A DNA stretch of 64,000 nt from Geitlerinema sp. PCC 7407 (lineage in GTDB: Bacteria > Cyanobacteriota > Cyanobacteriia > PCC-7407), in assembly GCF_000317045.1 (NCBI RefSeq), contig NC_019703.1:546501-610500 (forward strand). The letters are read 5' to 3'. Positions 26,494 through 36,193 of this stretch are shown piece by piece. Made by a program: the position numbers and the translations under genes. Numbering within the stretch: the stretch's first letter is position 1; every line of letters begins with the position of its first letter. The notes under the pieces are model-generated. The model had not been told where the DNA came from and searched no databases. It saw only the letters and a program-made list of their open reading frames with translations.

Positions 26494-28314
26494 ATGGAAA
26501 GGGTGCGATCGCTCCTTAAGAAGCGTCAGGGCTGGAAACGGGCGATCGCTCTGTGTCTGGCGATCGCCCTGTGTCTGGTGGGCTGCCGCTCCTCCGAGCT
26601 GCGGGTGGCTGCCGCCCAGGGCTCCCAGATCGTCCTGGCGACCCTGAGCAACCCCAAAACCTTTAACCAGGCCCTCAACCAGGAGTTTCCCAATGTTTTT
26701 CTGTTTACCTACGAGGGGCTGACGGCGGAAAACGGGGAAACGGGCTTCATCGAGCCGGCCCTCGCCGAGGCCTGGACGATCTCGGAGGACGGCACGCGGG
26801 TGCGCTTTCGGCTGCGGGAGGGGCTGCGCTGGTCCGACGGCGAGCCCCTGACCGCCGATGACGTGATTTTTACCTATCAACAGGTGATCTTCAACCCCGA
26901 CATCCCCACGGACGGAGCCGACGGTCTGCGCATTGGGGCCGAGGGCCGCTTCCCCGAGGTCCAGAAACGCAGCGATCGCGAGGTGGAGTTCATCTTGCCG
27001 GAGCCCTTCGCGCCCCTGCTGCGCACCACCATTGGTCCCCCCACCGGCGTCGCGATCCTGCCCCGCCATGCCCTAGAGGCCGCCACCCGCACCCGCAACC
27101 CCGACGGCACGCTGGAGTTTCTCTCGACCTGGTCCACGGGGGCGGACCCGCGCTCCATCGTGACCAGCGGCCCCTACCTGATCGACCAGTACGTGCCAGG
27201 GCAGCGAGTGATTTTTCGCCGCAATCCCTACTACTGGCGGCGGGATGAGGCAGGCCAGCCGCTCCCCTATATCGACCGGGTAATCTGGCAAATCGTCGAG
27301 TCCACCGATACCCAGCTGCTGCGGTTTCGGTCGGGGGATCTGGACGTGATGGGAGATACGCGCCCCCTGCGGCCGGAGTACTTTGCGCTGCTGCGGCGGG
27401 AGGAGGATCGGGGAAACTTCCAGGTCTACGGCGGTGGCCCCTGGTCGGGAACGACGTTCTTGAGCTTTAACCTCAACCAGGGCCGCGACGCCCAGGGGCA
27501 GCCGGTGGTGAATCCGGTGAAGGCGCGCTGGTTTCAGCAGAAGGCGTTTCGGCAGGCGGTGGCCTACGCCATCGATCGCCCCAAGCTGCTCAACAATGTG
27601 TTTCGCGGCCTGGGAGAGCTGCAAGACTCGCCGGTGTCTTTCCAGAGCCCCTACTTTTTGTCGCCAGACCAGGGCCTCAAGACCTATGGTTATGACCCAG
27701 CCAAGGCGCGATCGCTGCTGGAGTCGGCGGGGTTTCGCTATGGCGATCGCGGCGAGCTCTTGGATAGCGACGGCAACCGGGTGCAGTTCACCCTACTCAC
27801 CAACAGCGGCAACAAGATCCGTGAGGCGATCGGCTCCCAAATTCGCAGCGACTTGGCCAAGATCGGCATGCAGGTGGACTTCACGCCCATCGACTTCAAT
27901 GCTTTGACCAGCAAGCTGACGGACTCCCGCGACTGGGACGCCCACCTGATCGGCTTCACCGGCAGCGCTGAACCTCACTCCGGCGCTAATCTGTGGACTA
28001 GCGGCGGCGGCTCCCACGTCTTCAACCTCGGTCCCCAGCCCGGCCAGCCGCCCCTCGACGGCTGGCAGCCCTACCCCTGGGAGCGGGAGATCGACCGGCT
28101 GTTTACGGCGGGGGCTCAGGAGCTAGACGAAGCGAAGCGGCGGGCGATCTACGGCGAGTTTCAGCAAATCGTCCAGGAGGAGCTGCCGGTGATTCACCTG
28201 GTGGCGGAGTTGGCGCTGATGGCGGGGCGCGATCGCCTCGACGGCGTAAAGTACTCCAGCTTGCCGACCTGGGGCCTGTGGAACCTGCGAGAAATTAAAA
28301 TCAAAAACGACTAA
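26494..28314 (+). CDS. Peptide-type ABC transporter substrate-binding lipoprotein 2
   Basis: A 606-residue paralog of the preceding gene, sharing the same segments at the same spacing (FTYEGLTAENG, LRWSDGEPLTADDVIFTYQ, FRQAVAYAIDRPKLL) and clearly arising by tandem duplication. Lipobox LVGC lies near residue 30. ATG 26494 begins 2 nt after the upstream stop; the extension to 26425 is rejected because it overlaps the previous gene. The ligand-pocket half differs more than the N-terminal half, consistent with divergence of ligand range. larB follows 35 bp on. Confidence 0.92.
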   Translation: MERVRSLLKKRQGWKRAIALCLAIALCLVGCRSSELRVAAAQGSQIVLATLSNPKTFNQALNQEFPNVFLFTYEGLTAENGETGFIEPALAEAWTISEDGTRVRFRLREGLRWSDGEPLTADDVIFTYQQVIFNPDIPTDGADGLRIGAEGRFPEVQKRSDREVEFILPEPFAPLLRTTIGPPTGVAILPRHALEAATRTRNPDGTLEFLSTWSTGADPRSIVTSGPYLIDQYVPGQRVIFRRNPYYWRRDEAGQPLPYIDRVIWQIVESTDTQLLRFRSGDLDVMGDTRPLRPEYFALLRREEDRGNFQVYGGGPWSGTTFLSFNLNQGRDAQGQPVVNPVKARWFQQKAFRQAVAYAIDRPKLLNNVFRGLGELQDSPVSFQSPYFLSPDQGLKTYGYDPAKARSLLESAGFRYGDRGELLDSDGNRVQFTLLTNSGNKIREAIGSQIRSDLAKIGMQVDFTPIDFNALTSKLTDSRDWDAHLIGFTGSAEPHSGANLWTSGGGSHVFNLGPQPGQPPLDGWQPYPWEREIDRLFTAGAQELDEAKRRAIYGEFQQIVQEELPVIHLVAELALMAGRDRLDGVKYSSLPTWGLWNLREIKIKND

Positions 28315-28349
28315 CCCCTTTGGGGGCGACCTTTTTCTGAGAGAGAGCC

Positions 28350-29141
28350 GTGACTGAACCTGAAGCGCTGCGTGTTTTGCTGGAGTCGGTAGCGGCTGGC
28401 CAGACCAGCCCCGACTCTGCCCTGGAGAAACTGAGATATTTTGACTTTGAGCCGGTGGGCGAATTTGCCAACATCGACCACCACCGCGCCCTGCGAACGG
28501 GCTTCCCAGAGGTGATCTGGGGACCGGGCAAAACGCCGGGCCAGATCGCCGAAATCATGCAGGTGATGCGCCAGCGGACCTCGGTGGTGATGGCGACGCG
28601 CATCACGCCGGAGGTGGCTGCCCAGATCGAGCAGCAGGTGCCGGATGCGCGCTACTTTCCCATGGCCCGCATTTGCGCGCTGGCGCCGGAGCACCTCGAG
28701 CCCCGCTACCCCGGCACCATCAGCTTGCTGTCGGCGGGGACGGCGGACCTAGCGGTGGCCGAAGAGGCGGCGATGACGGCGGAGCTGTCGGGCTTTCGGG
28801 TGCGGCGGCTGTGGGATGTGGGGGTGGCCGGCATCCATCGCCTGCTAAATAATCGCCACGTAATCGATCAGGCCGATGTGCTGATCGTGGTGGCGGGTAT
28901 GGAAGGGGCGCTGCCCAGCGTGGTGGCGGGTTTGGCCTCCTGTCCGGTGATCGCAGTGCCGACCAGCGTGGGCTATGGGGCGAGCTTCCAGGGGCTGTCG
29001 GCGCTCCTGACGATGCTAAATTCCTGTGCGGCCGGAATTGGCGTTGTGAATATTGATAATGGCTTCGGGGCGGCGGTGCTGGCCGGTCAGATTTTGCGGA
29101 CGGCTCACCGCCTAGCGCGATCGCCCGTTGGGGATGCGTGA
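28350..29141 (+). CDS. larB: Nickel-pincer cofactor biosynthesis protein LarB
   Basis: A 263-residue LarB. It carboxylates and hydrolyses nicotinic acid adenine dinucleotide, the first step in making the nickel-pincer cofactor. Typical features: the helical N-terminal third with ALEKLRYFDFEPVGEFA, then the PurE-like domain with SAGTADLAVAEEA near 130 and VAGMEGALPSVVAGL near 185. The start is GTG with GAGAGAG upstream. LarC and LarE are not in the window. Its place directly after two nickel/peptide-type binding proteins raises the possibility of a metal link, which is only inference. Confidence 0.93.
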   Translation: MTEPEALRVLLESVAAGQTSPDSALEKLRYFDFEPVGEFANIDHHRALRTGFPEVIWGPGKTPGQIAEIMQVMRQRTSVVMATRITPEVAAQIEQQVPDARYFPMARICALAPEHLEPRYPGTISLLSAGTADLAVAEEAAMTAELSGFRVRRLWDVGVAGIHRLLNNRHVIDQADVLIVVAGMEGALPSVVAGLASCPVIAVPTSVGYGASFQGLSALLTMLNSCAAGIGVVNIDNGFGAAVLAGQILRTAHRLARSPVGDA

Positions 29142-29313
29142 CGAACCTGGGAGCCTGCGATCGCCCCCACAGTGGCGTCGGGGATGGGGATGTGCGAAAT
29201 TCCAGCTAGGGTCGTTGTAGACCGTCCTCAAAACCAGACTCGTTCCCTCCCTGCGGCTGGCAACGGCAAAAGGTGCGATCGCCCAGATTCCAAAGCCCCC
29301 CTCAACAGCAGCC

Positions 29314-30819
29314 ATGCCCAGAGATCAAATTCTCGCTAGCTTAACGCCTCGCGGACTGCTCCGGCGGTTTATCCTGCGGCCCATTCAGCGCCTGATCTAT
29401 CGCCGGACGGTCCTGCTGCTGGTCTTGCTGGTGCTGGCGGGTGGCCTGGCTGCCTTCTGGAATACCTCGCGCTTGGCGTCCAACTTGGTCGAGACCCAGG
29501 CCCTGCGCAACGCCACCCTGTACGCCCAGGTGATCCAGGAGGCCCGCACCCTCTACAACACCGACGTCGTTCAGCGCCTGGAGCAATCCTCTGGGGTGAC
29601 TGTCACCCATGCCTATCGCGAGCAAGAGGGGGCTGTCCCGCTACCGGCGACCTACCTGATCGAGCTGGGGCACCGCATCGAGGACACCAACTCTGGCATG
29701 GTGGTGCGCCTCTTTAGCAACTACCCTTTTCCCTGGCGTCAGGCTACCGGCGGTCCCCAGGACGACTTTGAGCGAGCGGCGATCGCCCAGCTCCAGCGCG
29801 ACCCCCAGACCCCCTTTACTCGCCTGGAAACCTTCAATGGTCAGGCTAGCTTTCGCTATGCCCAGGCCGACATCCTCAAGGCGAGCTGCGTCAACTGCCA
29901 CAACCAGCACCCCGACAGCCCCAAGCGAGACTGGAAGGCCGGGGACGTGCGGGGAATTTTGGAGATCATTACGCCCCTGGACTCGGTGATCGAGCAGACT
30001 CGCGAGGGACTGCGGGGGACGGCCCTGACCATGCTGATCCTCTCGGTCTTGGCGCTGGTGGGTCTGCTGCTGGTGATCGGGCGGCTGCGCCAGACCTCCC
30101 AGGAGCTGGAGCTGCGGGTGGCCGATCGCACGCTGGCTCTGCGGGAGACCAATGCCGAGCTGGCGCGGGAGCAGCAAAAGGCTGAGCAGCTGCTGCTGAA
30201 TATCTTGCCTCAGCCGATCGCCGAGAAGCTCAAGCAGGGCCACAACCACATCGCCAATGGCTTTTCGGACGTGACGATTTTGTTCGCTGACATTGTCGGC
30301 TTTACGGAGCTGTCGGCCCAGATTGCGCCGGAGCAGCTGGTGGGCCTGCTCAACGAGATTTTCTCGGCCTTTGATCATCTGACCGAGCAGTTCGGCCTAG
30401 AGAAAATCAAGACGATTGGCGATGCCTACATGGTGGTGGGGGGCCTGCCGATGCCGCGCCCCGACCACGCGGAGGCGATCGCCGAGATGGCCCTGGCCAT
30501 GCTGGAAGCGGTCGAGCACTTCAACCAAAGCCACGACTTCGAGCTGAGCATCCGCATCGGCATCAACACCGGCCCGGTGGTGGCGGGGGTGATCGGCACC
30601 AAGAAATTTATTTATGACCTGTGGGGCGACACGGTGAATGTGGCCAGCCGCATGGAGTCCCACGGCCTGCCCAATGGCATCCAGGTGACGGCCTCCACCT
30701 ACGAGTGCCTGCGCGATCGCTACGAATTCGAAGAGCGCGGCCCCATCGATGTCCGGGGTCGGGGCAGCATGGTGACCTACTGGTTGACCGGAAAAGTGTC
30801 TTCGGTGCCTGTGGTCTAG
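29314..30819 (+). CDS. Adenylate cyclase with DUF3365 c-type haem sensor
   Basis: A 501-residue membrane signalling protein. Transmembrane helix 1 lies at about 31-50, then an external DUF3365 (Tll0287-like) domain with CVNCH near residue 192 that can bind c-type haem, transmembrane helix 2 at about 235-255, a coiled-coil linker, and a class III cyclase domain (about 310-480). The cyclase has the metal Asp in FADIVGFT, Lys in KIKTIGDAYM and Asp in DLWGDTVNVASRM; the Lys/Asp pair points to ATP, so the product is likely cAMP. I infer redox or ligand sensing by the haem domain coupled to cAMP output. Confidence 0.9.
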   Translation: MPRDQILASLTPRGLLRRFILRPIQRLIYRRTVLLLVLLVLAGGLAAFWNTSRLASNLVETQALRNATLYAQVIQEARTLYNTDVVQRLEQSSGVTVTHAYREQEGAVPLPATYLIELGHRIEDTNSGMVVRLFSNYPFPWRQATGGPQDDFERAAIAQLQRDPQTPFTRLETFNGQASFRYAQADILKASCVNCHNQHPDSPKRDWKAGDVRGILEIITPLDSVIEQTREGLRGTALTMLILSVLALVGLLLVIGRLRQTSQELELRVADRTLALRETNAELAREQQKAEQLLLNILPQPIAEKLKQGHNHIANGFSDVTILFADIVGFTELSAQIAPEQLVGLLNEIFSAFDHLTEQFGLEKIKTIGDAYMVVGGLPMPRPDHAEAIAEMALAMLEAVEHFNQSHDFELSIRIGINTGPVVAGVIGTKKFIYDLWGDTVNVASRMESHGLPNGIQVTASTYECLRDRYEFEERGPIDVRGRGSMVTYWLTGKVSSVPVV

Positions 30820-30859
30820 AAGCATCCCTTGATTGGCTGCTGCAGCCGGAGATGTCCCC

Positions 30860-31672
30860 ATGAAAGCGCGATCGCTCCTGACGACCCTTGGCCTGAGCCT
30901 AGCTGTGCTGAGTAGCGTGGCCTTGCCAGCCCAGGCCGAAACCAAAACCCTGGTGAATGGCCCCATTTCGGCGGAAGTCTCCTACGACCCCGAGCCCGAC
31001 AGCCGCTTTGTCAACAATGTGCGCATCCAGATCAGCCGTCAGGGCCAAACCCTCCTCGATGCAGCAGTGCCCGAGTCCAATTTGGTGGCCTTGGCGGCTC
31101 GGGGCGAGGTCCCAGTCGAGATTCAGGATCTAGACGCCGACGGTGAGCCAGAGGTGATCTTGGACCTGTACACCGGCGGGGCTCACTGCTGCACGGTCTC
31201 GAACATTTATCGCTATCTGCCCGATCAAAACACCTACCAGGCATCCACCAAAGATTGGCGAGATTATTCCTACCGCCGGGAGTTCCTCAACGGCGACGCA
31301 GTGCCGGAATTTGTGTCGGCGGATCCCCGTTTCGCCTATCAGTTCACCTCCTTTGCGGGCTCTGGGGTCCCGGTGCAGATTTGGAACTATCGGGCGGGGC
31401 GCTGGACCGATGTGACGCGCCAGTACCCAGCGCGAATCTACAATGACGCCTTTCGCTGGTGGCAGAGCTTTGAGCGCGTCCGCCGCGAAAATCCGAACCA
31501 TGACGCCCTGGAGGTGCGAGGGGTGCTAGCGGCCTATATGGCGGACAAGTATTTGCTGGGCCAGGAAGAAGACGGCTGGCGACGGCTGCGTCAGGTGTAC
31601 CGCTACAGCGATCGCGAGCAGTACTTCAGTGAGCTGCGGAGCTTTTTGCGAGAAACCGGCTACGCTCGGTGA
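30860..31672 (+). CDS. Secreted hypothetical protein with FG-GAP-like segment
   Basis: A 270-residue protein with a classical signal peptide (Lys/Arg start, hydrophobic core, cleavage after AQA near residue 25), so it is periplasmic or exported. The middle carries DLDADGEPEVILDLYTGGAHCC, which resembles a single Ca-binding FG-GAP/VCBS-type loop. The C-terminal half is helical and charged. I do not recognise a named family. ATG 30860 begins the signal peptide; the TTG at 30833 would add unrelated residues. It follows the cyclase by 40 bp on the same strand. Confidence 0.7.
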   Translation: MKARSLLTTLGLSLAVLSSVALPAQAETKTLVNGPISAEVSYDPEPDSRFVNNVRIQISRQGQTLLDAAVPESNLVALAARGEVPVEIQDLDADGEPEVILDLYTGGAHCCTVSNIYRYLPDQNTYQASTKDWRDYSYRREFLNGDAVPEFVSADPRFAYQFTSFAGSGVPVQIWNYRAGRWTDVTRQYPARIYNDAFRWWQSFERVRRENPNHDALEVRGVLAAYMADKYLLGQEEDGWRRLRQVYRYSDREQYFSELRSFLRETGYAR

Positions 31673-31772
31673 TTTTGGTGACTTTCCGGGGGATCACTTC
31701 TGCCTCTGTACCGAGTACAGCGACCCAAATTCTGAGTAGGCTAGGGGGTATCCTTCGCCACCTGCCCCTGCT

Positions 31773-32054
31773 ATGACCACGGCTCCCGATCCGTTCCAGC
31801 GGGCGAACTACTTTTTTATCAAAGCGGACCACCAGCGCTGGCACCGTCACCAAAGCAAATTGCAGATTTTGCGATCGCAGCTGGGCTTCAACGACACTGC
31901 CCCTACGCGGCCCTCGACCTGTGTTGGCTGCCAGCACTACCACGGCATCGCCTACGGTCAGAGCCGCGCTACCCGCACCGTTTTGGTGTGCGGCTTCTAT
32001 CCGGCGGGCTGGCCCGAGGACTCTGCGTGCCCAGACTGGAGCCCTGAGCCCTAG
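31773..32054 (+). CDS. Small Cys-containing hypothetical protein
   Basis: A 93-residue protein with a C-terminal CVGCQHYHG motif followed by two more Cys (VCGFYP and ACPDW), enough for one zinc or iron-sulfur site. The N-terminal part is a charged helix (HQRWHRHQSKLQIL). No named family is recognised. It stands between a secreted protein and the PsbP-like gene on the same strand, with room for its own promoter (AT-richer sequence at 31690-31770). Confidence 0.6.
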   Translation: MTTAPDPFQRANYFFIKADHQRWHRHQSKLQILRSQLGFNDTAPTRPSTCVGCQHYHGIAYGQSRATRTVLVCGFYPAGWPEDSACPDWSPEP

Positions 32055-32254
32055 GCGATCGCCCCAACCACTGCGAGCAATGGGACAATGGGAACCGGTG
32101 GTGCGCAGCCTCGACCTTTCTGAGGGGGCTGGGGAGGCTTGGGCCTCTTCGCCAGCGTCTCAACGGAAATAGCGCCGAAAGCTGCCGCCTGCGGGCGATC
32201 GCGAACCTGTGACGCCTGGGCTGAGTTTGCAGAGGTTTGGAGAAAAGTCACGCA

Positions 32255-32794
32255 ATGCTGAAACGATTTGCCGCCGTCCTGCTCGCGGTGCTGTGTCTGG
32301 GCCTGTCGGGCTGCGTCTCGGGAGGAGCGGGCCTCAACAGCTACGTCAACACCAACAAAGGCTACGAATTCTTGTACCCGACCGGATGGGTGTCTGTAAA
32401 AGTGTCTGGTGGCCCGGACGTCGTCTTTCACGACCTGATCGAAGAGACCGAAAACGTCAGCGTGGTCATCAACCCGGTCGAAGAAGGGCAAACCCTCCAA
32501 GACCTGGGTACGCCCTCTGAACTGGGTCAGCGTCTGGCCCAAAGCATTATTTCCTCGGTCGAGGCCGGTCGCAAGGCCGAGCTGGTGAACGCTGAGGCCC
32601 GCGAATCCCAGGGCATCACCTACTACTTGCTGGAGTACGAGGTCGAGCTGCCCAACCAAAAGCGCCACAACCTCGCCAGCGCTGCGGTGAGCCGAGGCCG
32701 ACTGTTGACCTTCAATGTTTCTACGCCCGAGCGGCGCTGGCCCAAGATGGCGGAGCGCTTCAAGACCGTGGTTAGCTCCTTCACGGTCTACTAG
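32255..32794 (+). CDS. PsbP-like photosystem II lipoprotein (CyanoP)
   Basis: A 179-residue lipoprotein: hydrophobic leader, lipobox LSGC near residue 20, then a PsbP domain with [30 protein letters not shown] and LLEYEVE. CyanoP attaches to the lumenal side of photosystem II assembly intermediates. ATG 32255 is preferred over 32237. It lies 8 nt upstream of maf, so the two are probably cotranscribed. Confidence 0.92.
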   Translation: MLKRFAAVLLAVLCLGLSGCVSGGAGLNSYVNTNKGYEFLYPTGWVSVKVSGGPDVVFHDLIEETENVSVVINPVEEGQTLQDLGTPSELGQRLAQSIISSVEAGRKAELVNAEARESQGITYYLLEYEVELPNQKRHNLASAAVSRGRLLTFNVSTPERRWPKMAERFKTVVSSFTVY

Positions 32795-32802
32795 GCGAGG
32801 CG

Positions 32803-33396
32803 ATGAGTATGCCAACCTTTGTTTTGGCGTCTGCGTCGCCGGCCCGGCGGCGTCTGCTGCAAATGGCCGGGATCGAGCCGGTGGTGCGCACGAGCCATTT
32901 TGATGAATCGCTGGTCCAAGACCCCAATCCGGGGGTTTTGGTGGAAACCCTGGCCCGCTGCAAGGCGGAAACCGTGGCGTCGGAGTTTCCCCAGGGGCTG
33001 GTGCTCGGCTGCGATTCGGTGCTGGCTCTGCGGGGCGAGATTCACGGCAAACCGGCGAACCCTGAGGAGGCGATCGCCCGCTGGCGCCAGATGCGCGGTC
33101 AGGTGGGCGACCTCTATACGGGCCACGCCCTGCTCGATCGCACCCGTCACCGCCAGGTGGTGCGCCACCGGGTGACCCGCGTGCATTTTGCGGCGGTCAG
33201 CGATGCGGAAATCGAGGCCTACGTGGCCACGGGAGAACCGCTGGTCTGCGCGGGCTGCTTCGCCCTGGAGGGCCAGGGCAGTCTGTTTGTGGAGAAGCTG
33301 GACGGCTGCCACACCAATGTGATCGGTCTGAGTATGCCGCTGCTGCGTCAGATGATGACGGAGCTGGGCTATCAGGTGGTGGATTTCTGGGCCTAG
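32803..33396 (+). CDS. maf: Maf-type nucleoside triphosphate pyrophosphatase
   Basis: A 197-residue Maf protein that hydrolyses non-canonical or modified nucleoside triphosphates to monophosphates. Signature segments: [16 protein letters not shown] at residues 5-20, the catalytic Asp in LGCDSVLAL near 70, and the dimer segment [12 protein letters not shown] near 155. The gene is tightly downstream of the PsbP-like gene and ends in a good terminator at 33439. Confidence 0.94.
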   Translation: MSMPTFVLASASPARRRLLQMAGIEPVVRTSHFDESLVQDPNPGVLVETLARCKAETVASEFPQGLVLGCDSVLALRGEIHGKPANPEEAIARWRQMRGQVGDLYTGHALLDRTRHRQVVRHRVTRVHFAAVSDAEIEAYVATGEPLVCAGCFALEGQGSLFVEKLDGCHTNVIGLSMPLLRQMMTELGYQVVDFWA

Positions 33397-33438
33397 AGCC
33401 GCTCTGGGTCTTGATCGGGGGGGCGATCGCCCCCCGGG

Positions 33439-33465
33439 AGCGTGTCTTTTGGGGCACGCTTTTTT
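33439..33465 (+). terminator. maf terminator
   Basis: AGCGTG (33439-33444) pairs with CACGCT (33455-33460) around a 10-nt loop and runs into TTTTTT. A GC-rich HIP1-containing palindrome directly upstream (around 33417-33435) may add to it. Confidence 0.8.
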
Positions 33466-33754
33466 CGTGCGGATCGTCCTGAAGCGGGGAGGGGCGATTG
33501 GGCAAAATCTACCGAAGGAGAGATTTTGTTTTAGGAGCCGACCGGGGTGTTTTTTAGAACACGGTCTCTGAGTGTACTGGCTGCCCATAATTCTTCACAC
33601 AGACTTTCAAGGCGCTCCCAATCGATCTGTGAAGATTTCAACAAAACCCCCAATCTTTTTCTAAACTGGTCATAAAGGCAACGTCATACCTGTCTGGTCC
33701 TTTGGGACTGGAGCCCATCGTGATTCCTCCTTGTCCATCCTTGGCCTTAGATCG
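33466..33754. other. Intergenic region before the Ser/Thr kinase
   Basis: About 290 bp with no gene. The AT-rich part around 33600-33690 is the likely promoter zone of the kinase. No repeat or riboswitch-like structure stands out. Confidence 0.4.
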
Positions 33755-34888
33755 ATGAATTGCCCTCCTGCCCGGCTATCAAACCCTCACGCTGATGTGC
33801 TGCAAGAGACTGCTCTCGGTCAAATTTGCGGCTCGACACAGCTGTTTCGCGATCGCTACGAAATTCTACGGATATTGGGTCGAGGAGGCTTCGGCGTTAC
33901 CTTCCTGGCCAAAGACATCACCCTGCCCTGGGAGCCGCTGTGCGTTATCAAGCAGCTCTGTCCCAAGGTCAACAACCCCGAAGCGTTGCAGCGCGCTCGG
34001 ATGCGCTTCCACCGAGAAGCGGCGATCCTCAGCAAGCTCGGCAGCCACTCCCAGATTCCCAGCCTGATCGACTACTTTGAGGTCGATGGCGAGTTTTATC
34101 TGGTTCAGGAATATATTCGCGGGGTGACGCTGGCGAAAGAGGTGCGGCGATCGGGTCCCTGGTCCGAGGAGGCCGTCAAGCAGTTTCTGCGCGAGATTCT
34201 GCCGCTTTTGCAGTACGTTCACCAAAATTGCGTGATTCACCGCGACATCAAGCCCCCCAACTTGATTCGCTGCCGCGACGATGGGCGGCTGGTGCTGATC
34301 GACTTTGGCGCGGTCAAGGAGCAGATCGCCCAGGCGGGCGAGACGAGCTGTCGCCATTCGACCCAGTTTGTGGGGACGGTGGGCTTTGCGCCGCCGGAGC
34401 AGTTTGCGCTGCGGCCGGTGTATTCCAGCGATATTTTTGCGGTGGGGGTGACCTGCCTCTATCTGCTGACGGGCGAGCGGCCGGTGGACTACGACGTGGA
34501 TACCTTTACGGGGGACGTGCGCTGGCGCGATATGGTGACGGTCAGCGATCACCTGGGCAAGGTGCTCGACAAAATGCTCAAGTCGTCGCTGCGGGAGCGC
34601 TATCAGTCGGCGGAGGAAGTGCTGCGGGCCCTCGATCTGGAGGATCACCTGGACAGTCTGGCCCAGTGCATGAATGTGCAGCGCCGGCCGGCGAAGTCGT
34701 CGCCCTGGGGCGATGAGGATGAAGATGCGGTGGGGGCGGCGCGGCGCATGGGTAAGAACTATGCTTCGCCTGCGAGCCGGACGGCCAGCGCGATTCGGGA
34801 CTGGCGGGCGCGGGCGAAGGCGCGGGAAGTGTGGCAGTACAGCTTGCGGCGCAACACGATGATGGAGGAGTCGACGGGGCACGCCTAG
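33755..34888 (+). CDS. Serine/threonine protein kinase
   Basis: A 377-residue Hanks-type kinase with intact catalytic elements: GRGGFGVTF P-loop near residue 35, Lys in CVIKQL near 58, HRDIKPPNLI near 160, DFG in LIDFGAVKEQ near 182, and APPEQF near 215. The catalytic domain ends near 290; the rest is charged and low-complexity with no transmembrane segment. It is most likely a cytosolic regulator with unknown targets. ATG 33755 is used; the frame is open to a TTG at 33731. The next gene, nurA, starts 67 bp on. Confidence 0.92.
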   Translation: MNCPPARLSNPHADVLQETALGQICGSTQLFRDRYEILRILGRGGFGVTFLAKDITLPWEPLCVIKQLCPKVNNPEALQRARMRFHREAAILSKLGSHSQIPSLIDYFEVDGEFYLVQEYIRGVTLAKEVRRSGPWSEEAVKQFLREILPLLQYVHQNCVIHRDIKPPNLIRCRDDGRLVLIDFGAVKEQIAQAGETSCRHSTQFVGTVGFAPPEQFALRPVYSSDIFAVGVTCLYLLTGERPVDYDVDTFTGDVRWRDMVTVSDHLGKVLDKMLKSSLRERYQSAEEVLRALDLEDHLDSLAQCMNVQRRPAKSSPWGDEDEDAVGAARRMGKNYASPASRTASAIRDWRARAKAREVWQYSLRRNTMMEESTGHA

Positions 34889-34955
34889 GATCTGGCGATG
34901 GATCGAGGGCGATCGCTCGGCGCACAATGGGGAGAAACTGCGAGAGTGATTCTCC

Positions 34956-36185
34956 ATGCTGGATCTCACAAAGTTAGCGCTGCAAATGCAGGGCATGAGT
35001 CAGCACCTAGCTCAGGAGGCGATCGCGAGTCGCCAGCGTCTGGAGCGGGTGCAGCAGCTTTTGGCGCGGGCCATTCGGCGGCAGGATGTGCTGGTGGAGC
35101 AGCGCCGGGAGTGGAGCGATCGCCTGGGATTTGCGGCGGCGGAGCCGGTGGAGCCGCTGGAGACGATGGTGGAGGTGGGTCCGGCCCCGGCGCTGCATTC
35201 GGTGGTGGCGACGGATGGGTCGCAGATGGCCCCCAATCACCATGAGATTGCCTACTGCTATTTGCTGAATGTGGGGCGGGTGGTGCTGCACTATGGGCAG
35301 GCCTGCGCGCCGCTGCTCGATAGTCTGCCGGAGGTGGTGTATCGGGCGGAGGACCTCTATCTGTCGCGTCAGTGGGGCGTGCGGACGGAGGAGTGGATGG
35401 GCTATCAGCGGACGGTGTTGGAGTCGGTGGTGCTGGCGGATTTGGTGCAGGAGGTGGCGGGCTCGGGGGCGATCGCCTCTGGCTCGGGGGTGGTGCAGCC
35501 GTCGCTGTTGGAGTCGTCGCCTTGTTTGGCGATGGTGGATGGCTCGCTGATCTATTGGTTTTTGGAGGGGTTACCGGCGGAGGCGCGCGATCGCATTTTG
35601 CCGCCGATTTTGGCAGCCTGGGAGCAAATCCGTCAGCTGGGGGTGCCTCTGGTGAGCTATCTGAGCGCGTCCCGCAGTACGGAGGCGCTGAATTTTTTCC
35701 GACTGGAGAGCTGCCCCTATGCCAATCCGGATTGTGCGACCCACTGTGCGGGGGCGGTGGAGAATGCGCCGTGTCAGGTGTTTAGTCCGCTGCGGGATTC
35801 GCTGCTGTGGGCGGGCTCGCTGAAGCCGGGGTTTCGGGGGCCGCTCTGGCGCAGCTGGGCGCGGATTTTGGAGCTATATGAGGAGCCTCAGCGGATTTAT
35901 TTCTGCTATCTCCATGTGGGGCCGGAGGTGGCTCGGGTGGAGTTTCCGGCTTGGGTGGCGGAGGACAGGGTGCTGCTGGATTGGGCGCTGCGGCTGACGC
36001 TGGCGCAGGTCCAGAAGGGCTATGGCTATCCGGTGGCGCTGGCGGAGGCGCACAATCAGGCGGTGGTGCGGGGGGGCGATCGCGCGCGGTTTTTTGCGCT
36101 GCTGGAGCAGCAGATGCTGCGGGCGGGCCTACAAAATATTGGGATTTCTTACAAGGAAGCTCGGAAGCGGGGAAGTATTGCTTAG
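34956..36185 (+). CDS. nurA: NurA-domain nuclease
   Basis: A 409-residue NurA-family protein. The metal-binding DGSQ motif lies near residue 88 (ATDGSQMAPN) and a second acidic site is in MVDGSLIYWF near 193, as expected for this RNase H-like nuclease. NurA partners HerA helicase in DNA end resection in archaea; cyanobacterial copies usually lack an adjacent herA, and none is seen here. A distinctive Cys cluster (CPYANPDCATHC near 250) could bind metal. Role in double-strand break repair is inferred from the family. Confidence 0.85.
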   Translation: MLDLTKLALQMQGMSQHLAQEAIASRQRLERVQQLLARAIRRQDVLVEQRREWSDRLGFAAAEPVEPLETMVEVGPAPALHSVVATDGSQMAPNHHEIAYCYLLNVGRVVLHYGQACAPLLDSLPEVVYRAEDLYLSRQWGVRTEEWMGYQRTVLESVVLADLVQEVAGSGAIASGSGVVQPSLLESSPCLAMVDGSLIYWFLEGLPAEARDRILPPILAAWEQIRQLGVPLVSYLSASRSTEALNFFRLESCPYANPDCATHCAGAVENAPCQVFSPLRDSLLWAGSLKPGFRGPLWRSWARILELYEEPQRIYFCYLHVGPEVARVEFPAWVAEDRVLLDWALRLTLAQVQKGYGYPVALAEAHNQAVVRGGDRARFFALLEQQMLRAGLQNIGISYKEARKRGSIA

Positions 36186-36193
36186 GTCTTCGG

